Assembly (NCBI RefSeq): GCF_022829545.1
Contig: NZ_JAKSYM010000369.1
Span: 94,978-158,977 of the forward strand
Length of the DNA stretch: 64,000 nt
Direction: 5' to 3'
Source: Methylobacterium sp. J-030
GTDB lineage: Bacteria; Pseudomonadota; Alphaproteobacteria; Rhizobiales; Beijerinckiaceae
Shown here: in pieces, positions 60,762-64,000 of the stretch
How positions within the stretch are numbered: position 1 is the first letter of the stretch
Layout of the letters: each line of letters begins with the position of its first letter
Program-made: the position numbers and the translations under genes
Notes under the pieces: model-generated
What the model saw: only the letters and a program-made list of their open reading frames with translations
The model's database searches: none
What the model was told of the DNA's origin: nothing

Positions 60762-61136
60762 GGCGGGCTCGTCTGTCTGGGCCTGCCCCATCTTGCGCAG
60801 CGGAAAGGCCCGCTGCGTTAACGGCTTGGCCGGCGCAACAACCTGTGTCGGCTAACAACGGGGTTGCCCCCGACATCCCCGCAGATCACAGCCGACGGGG
60901 GCCGTGGTCCGGCGCCGCAGGGCGTCACCGCGCGCTTCTCTCGAGACAGCCGGAGCATGGTCCGGCGGACGACGCGGATCGCGTCGGGCCTGCGTCGCCC
61001 CGGCCACGGACGAGGCCGACGGTTGACGCACGCCTGGATTGCACAAATGTGCGCAACTCAATTGTGCGTTATAGAGTTAGGGGACGATCGAGGCGTCGGC
61101 CGCCCCTGGCCGCCCCAATCCGAAAGTGCCGTTCGA
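60762..61136. other. Intergenic with XRE operator candidate
   Basis: No gene seen. The right part holds a cluster of GCACAA/TTGTGC-type repeats (61039-61067) just before the XRE gene. Confidence 0.5.
61039..61067. promoter_or_regulatory. Clustered GCACAA / TTGTGC repeats upstream of XRE gene
   Basis: TTGCACAAATGTGCGCAA is an inverted repeat (61039-61056), and GCACAA at 61041 mirrors TTGTGC at 61062. The repeats sit 70-98 bases before the XRE regulator and fit an autoregulatory operator. Inference from symmetry and position. Confidence 0.5.
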
Positions 61137-61553
61137 ATGACCCCACCCGTGATCGCTCACCCTGCGCCGAAGCTGGCGACCGACGCGGATCGCACCATCG
61201 GCAGTCGTATCGCCGCGCTGCGGGTGGCCCAGGGCTTGAGCCAAGCCGCCCTCGGAACCGCGCTCGGCGTCAGCTTCCAGCAGGTGCAGAAGTACGAGAA
61301 GGGCCGCAATCGCATCGGTGCCGGCCGGCTCCAGGCGATCGCCGACGTTCTGAAGGTGCCCGTCGAAACCTTCTTCACGCGTCCGCCGGCTTCGGGCAGG
61401 GCCGATCTCGGCGCCACGACCTTCCTGGAGGATCCGCAGGTGATGGAGCTCGTGTCGGCCTTCGTGAGCATCACCGACACCACGACCCGCGCCGGCGTCC
61501 TGGCGATCGTGAAGGCGACGGCCGGCCTGCGGCCGAAGCCCGAACGGGCTTGA
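61137..61553 (+). CDS. XRE-family transcriptional regulator
   Basis: A 138-residue regulator common in alphaproteobacteria. The helix-turn-helix covers residues about 22-76 (IGSRIAALRVAQGLSQAALG then VSFQQVQKYEKGRNRIGAGR), followed by a short C-terminal helical part (DPQVMELVSAFVSITDTTTR). The VSFQQVQKYEKG string is typical of the SinR-like group with Cro/CI-type HTH. The ATG at 61137 is chosen because the preceding open stretch holds operator-like repeats. It stands alone. Confidence 0.92.
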   Translation: MTPPVIAHPAPKLATDADRTIGSRIAALRVAQGLSQAALGTALGVSFQQVQKYEKGRNRIGAGRLQAIADVLKVPVETFFTRPPASGRADLGATTFLEDPQVMELVSAFVSITDTTTRAGVLAIVKATAGLRPKPERA

Positions 61554-61731
61554 CGGTGCGGTCGCCGGGAGGAATCCGGTGGCCCTCCGGGATCGGCCGA
61601 CCGTGAACGGCATTCGACCCGGACGCCGCCATCGCAGCCCGAGCCGCTGATGTCAAAGCCGCTCGCCGAAGCTGCCCGTCACGACACGGATCCATCCGCC
61701 GGCGGCTTTCGGGCATCGAAGCACCGCGCGG

Positions 61732-61959
61732 ATGCGCGGCCGATCCCGCGAGAGCCGGTGCGCCGACAACGTCGGGGCGGCGGACATCCGCTCGGCCGAC
61801 AGGCTCCGGCCGCGCAACCGGATCGGCACCGGCGCGTTGTTCCGGAAGCTGCGCCGTTCGGCGCCCGAGGCTCCCGACATGCTCCTGATCACGTCCCTGG
61901 TGGCGGGCACGTTCGTGCTCGCCGGCTCGTTCTCCCTCATCGCCGTGCTGGCCGACTAG
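61732..61959 (+). CDS. Possible small membrane protein
   Basis: A frame ending in a clear membrane helix (MLLITSLVAGTFVLAGSFSL then IAVLAD). The upstream 49 residues are Arg/Ser-rich, and a shorter start at 61879 (26 residues) is possible. Ribosome-binding sites are weak for both. Tentative. Confidence 0.3.
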   Translation: MRGRSRESRCADNVGAADIRSADRLRPRNRIGTGALFRKLRRSAPEAPDMLLITSLVAGTFVLAGSFSLIAVLAD

Positions 61960-62286
61960 GGCCGTGCCCGACCGCGTTGCCCGCTTTGCACGACCGTCAC
62001 CGGCAGTCGGCGTCATCGGGTGATCCCACCCGACCCCCTCATCCTGCGGGGCCCGCATCGGCGGGCCTCGACGGAGGGCTCCGGCCTGCCGCGCGATCCC
62101 TGGAGGGCCCCTTCGAGGCCCGCGCTGCGCTCCGGCGCCTCAGGATGCGGTCGCGGGTTGGACAATCCGCTCCGGGGCATCCCGGTCTCGTGTCGTGGAC
62201 CGATCGCCTTGCCGTCGCGCAGGGCCCGAACCCTGTGTCGTGACACGCTCGCCGCCGAACCGGTGTCCGCTTCGGCGGAGCGCGTC
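61960..62286. other. Intergenic repeats
   Basis: No gene. 62037-62165 contains a CCTCATCCTG...CCTCAGGATG inverted element with inner GGGCCC-type hairpins, and 62234-62290 is a family C repeat. Confidence 0.5.
62037..62165. repeat. Hairpin element (CCTCATCCTG / CAGGATG type)
   Basis: Begins CCTCATCCTGCGGGGCCCGC and ends near CTCCGGCGCCTCAGGATGCG. Such elements with a GATCCCTGGAGGGCCCCTTC core are widespread between genes in Methylobacterium and Bradyrhizobium by my recollection; no other copy is in this window. Confidence 0.5.
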
Positions 62287-62290
62287 CTAG
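62234..62290. repeat. 3'-end hairpin repeat family C, copy 3
   Basis: Same layout as copy 1: TGTGTCGTGA, then CCGAAC-CGG-TGT-CCG-CTTCGG, ending in CTAG on the stop codon of the minus-strand gene at 62287. Confidence 0.75.
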
Positions 62291-62589
62291 CGGCCGTCCA
62301 GCGACGGACCACCCGACGTGCCGCCGGTTCCCGGCGGGCCGCCGGTCGGCGTTCCGCCGATATTCACGTCCGGCGTCGTTCCGACCACAGGGGAATTGCT
62401 GCGGTTGGCCGCGTTGCCCCGGGTCGTCGGCGTGGGACCGAGATCGCGCGCGCCCGGGCCGACGCCCCCGGTGCCGGCCGGCGGGGTCACCCCCGTATTG
62501 CCGGCGCCGCCGGTGACGATCTGGGCCGCGGCGGGACCGGCCAGAACGATGCCGAGGATTCCGGCGCGCGCGATTGTCGTCAGGACCAT
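62287..62589 (-). CDS. Small secreted Gly/Pro/Thr-rich protein
   Basis: A 100-residue protein with a Sec signal (MVLTTIARAGILGIVLAGPA, cut near AAAQ at about residue 22). A low-complexity mature part follows, rich in Gly, Thr and Pro (VTGGAGNTGVTPPAGTGGVG). It lacks cysteines. The ATG has AGGGAG upstream. No family is recognised. The stop codon coincides with the end of a family C hairpin repeat. Confidence 0.65.
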   Translation of the reverse strand: MVLTTIARAGILGIVLAGPAAAQIVTGGAGNTGVTPPAGTGGVGPGARDLGPTPTTRGNAANRSNSPVVGTTPDVNIGGTPTGGPPGTGGTSGGPSLDGR

Positions 62590-62715
62590 GAGGTCTCCCT
62601 GCTGCACCTGTTGCGGCACGGGAACGGGCGGGGCGGCGCGCGGTTCAATCGCGCTCGCAGGCGATCGGGGCCGGCCGATCGCCACCGGCGGCCCGCGGGG
62701 GGCTCGAAGGCGGGC

Positions 62716-63195
62716 CTATCCCTTGAGCTGCTTGTTGCAGGCCGAATAGTAGCCGCCGCCCTTCTGGATCCATCTGGCGTCGCCCAGGGTGCCCGCGGCC
62801 TTGGCCGCATTGTAGCTGTCCAGGCAGGTATGCATCCGGGCCTTGCCCGGCGATTCCTGGGCGTATTTCGGATCGACCGCCCGCGGGTAAGCCGCGGACC
62901 CGGCGGTGGCCGCCGGTGCCGGGGCCGGAGCGGTTCTTGATGCTGTCGTGGTCGGCGCCGGCGCGGCGGTCGATGCGGACGGCGCGACCGGGTTCGGCAC
63001 GGTGCTGCTCGACGCGTCGGCCGCCGCGCCGCACTCCGCCTTGCGGAAGTCGTTCCACTTCCGGCCGTTGAGCGTGCCGGCCTGCTTGGCGGCCTGATAC
63101 TTCGCCGAGCAGTCCTTGGTGGACAGCGCGGCAGCGGGACTGGCGATCGCAGCACAGCCGGCCATCAGCACGGCAAAAGAGATCAGGCGGCTCAT
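62716..63195 (-). CDS. Secreted protein with duplicated Cys motif (PsiF-like)
   Basis: A 159-residue periplasmic protein with a signal peptide (SRLISFAVLMAGCAAIASPA). Two copies of a short motif flank an Ala/Pro/Thr-rich linker: CSAKYQAAKQAGTLNGRKWN...C and CLDSYNAAKAAGTLGDARWI...C. Each has the plan C-x4-Y-x-A-A-K-x-A-G-T-L followed by W and a second Cys, so each half probably has one disulfide. It resembles PsiF-type repeats but is not identical. Function unknown. Confidence 0.75.
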   Translation of the reverse strand: MSRLISFAVLMAGCAAIASPAAALSTKDCSAKYQAAKQAGTLNGRKWNDFRKAECGAAADASSSTVPNPVAPSASTAAPAPTTTASRTAPAPAPAATAGSAAYPRAVDPKYAQESPGKARMHTCLDSYNAAKAAGTLGDARWIQKGGGYYSACNKQLKG

Positions 63196-63812
63196 GATTA
63201 CGAGTCTCCAGTGAATATGTCGTCTCAATGGAGAGATTAGCGCAGTCTCCGCGTATCGGAAGAGTGTTTGACGCCTTTGTGCAGGCAGCCCGCGCGGCGC
63301 GTGTCAGGCGGACCGAGCCGGGGCCGGTCGCCGGTTCGATTGCCGATCCGCCACCCGCAGGCGTCGGAAGCGGAACGAGGCCTGAACTGCGCCGCCCGCG
63401 CGGCCGTTCGATGCGGGCCGTCGGAGCGATGCTGGGCGCGCCTTGCAGACGCGGCTGCCGGTTCGGCGCAGGAGCCGCGCGTCACAACACGGGCCTGGCG
63501 CCACGCCCGATCGGGAAGAGGGCTACGGCCCCCCCGCGTGCCCCGGTCGGCGGCCGACCGGGCACGCCGTCGTGTGACCTCCGGGCGACAGGTGGGCGGT
63601 CACAGCGCGGCCGGCTGCAACCAAGATGCCGATGAGATGTTGATGCGCTCGGCCAGATGCATCCCGATGTATTCGGGCGATCAACCGCATGTTCACGAAC
63701 GGTTTACTATAACATGGCCACGGATGATCGCCGGGTGTGTCCGTAAAACTACAGCCAATTTGCTCAGAGATCGGTAGCCTTGGCGTCAGATCGAAACACG
63801 GGATCAACGCCG
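63196..63812. other. Intergenic, long leader of the beta-barrel gene
   Basis: No convincing gene in about 617 bases. A strong GTGCCC...GGGCAC hairpin lies at 63538-63565. The last 170 bases are AT-rich and include GTTTACTATAACATGG, a plausible promoter region for the gene at 63813. Confidence 0.5.
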
Positions 63813-64000
63813 ATGACCAAGCTCCTCGCCTCGCTGACTGCCTTCACCGCCCTGACGGCGGCCGCCTCGGCCGCCGACCTGCCGCGCCGGGCCGCGCCGC
63901 CGCCGGTGTTCACCCCCGTGCCGGTGTTCACCTGGACCGGCGCCTACTTCGGCATCAACGCCGGCTACGCCTTCGACGCCTCCAGCCGCTCCACCGGCAA
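63813..64000 (+). CDS. Outer-membrane beta-barrel protein, cut by right window edge
   Basis: The visible 62 codons give a signal peptide (MTKLLASLTAFTALTAAASA, cut before ADLPRR). They continue into VFTWTGAYFGINAGYAFDAS, the typical first strand of alphaproteobacterial outer-membrane beta-barrel proteins (Omp25/31-like, OmpA-like N-terminal). The gene runs beyond the window. The ATG at 63813 follows AT-rich promoter-like DNA. Confidence 0.88.
   Translation, partial: MTKLLASLTAFTALTAAASAADLPRRAAPPPVFTPVPVFTWTGAYFGINAGYAFDASSRSTG

Noticed and set aside
61650..62243. Open frame downstream of the XRE gene
   Set aside because: It spans known repeat elements and has shadow-like composition; only a small membrane frame inside is tentatively listed.
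63228..63635. Open frames on both strands before the beta-barrel gene
   Set aside because: Arg/Gly/Pro-rich with no start context or motif; the region looks like a long leader with a hairpin.

Overview
This window is a GC-rich alphaproteobacterial chromosome segment. The S4 protein, the cyoABCD quinol oxidase with a SURF1 factor, the cobalamin-dependent methylmalonyl-CoA mutase, a perfect CtrA-type TTAA-N7-TTAA box and many GC-rich intergenic hairpin repeats together suggest a Methylobacterium/Methylorubrum-like organism. The genus is an inference and no database was consulted.

Layout. 1-5143: core genes (tsaD running off the left edge, a molbindin, a DUF2293-like protein, rpsD, a GNAT acetyltransferase, pgm). 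5144-6774: a visibly AT-rich insert carrying one DUF3800 gene. 6775-9316: a small unknown protein and methylmalonyl-CoA mutase. 9454-16144: SURF1, cyoD, cyoC, cyoB, cyoA and an MFS transporter, all on the minus strand. 16301-18986: a large two-domain glycosyltransferase and tRNA-Val(GAC). 19085-24232: small unknown proteins, a translationally coupled pair of coiled-coil paralogues behind a CtrA box, an SDR protein with a degenerate active site and an amidase. 24233-27594: hairpin-rich DNA, then a second AT-rich insert with a small unknown gene overlapping an XRE-ImmA/IrrE metalloprotease gene. 27595-34801: an aldolase-like protein, small secreted or membrane proteins, a diguanylate cyclase and a taurine-type ABC transporter. 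35317-39921: ChrA, two coupled small genes, a flavin monooxygenase and a DHA2 drug exporter.

40255-53539 is a nitrogen-scavenging block. On the minus strand there is an SsuABC/NMT1-type ABC importer, an amidohydrolase and an Asp/Glu-hydantoin racemase-like protein. Divergent from it runs a tightly overlapping UrtABCDE-type importer that ends in an acetamidase/formamidase. A second racemase-superfamily gene (arylmalonate decarboxylase or maleate isomerase type) and the remnant of a flavoprotein lie at its left. 53589-60193 holds an orphan IS3-type HTH protein, a GntR/FadR regulator, a fumarylacetoacetate-hydrolase-family enzyme preceded by a perfect 11-bp palindromic operator, a MetX-like hydrolase, a cytochrome P450 and L-serine dehydratase. 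60564-64000 holds small proteins, an XRE regulator, secreted proteins and the start of an outer-membrane beta-barrel gene cut by the right edge.

The features most worth following are the AT-rich XRE-protease module with its overlapping partner (25313-27279), the DUF3800 insert, two families of 3'-end hairpin repeats, the coupled coiled-coil pair behind a CtrA box, and two enzymes of familiar folds that lack their catalytic residues.
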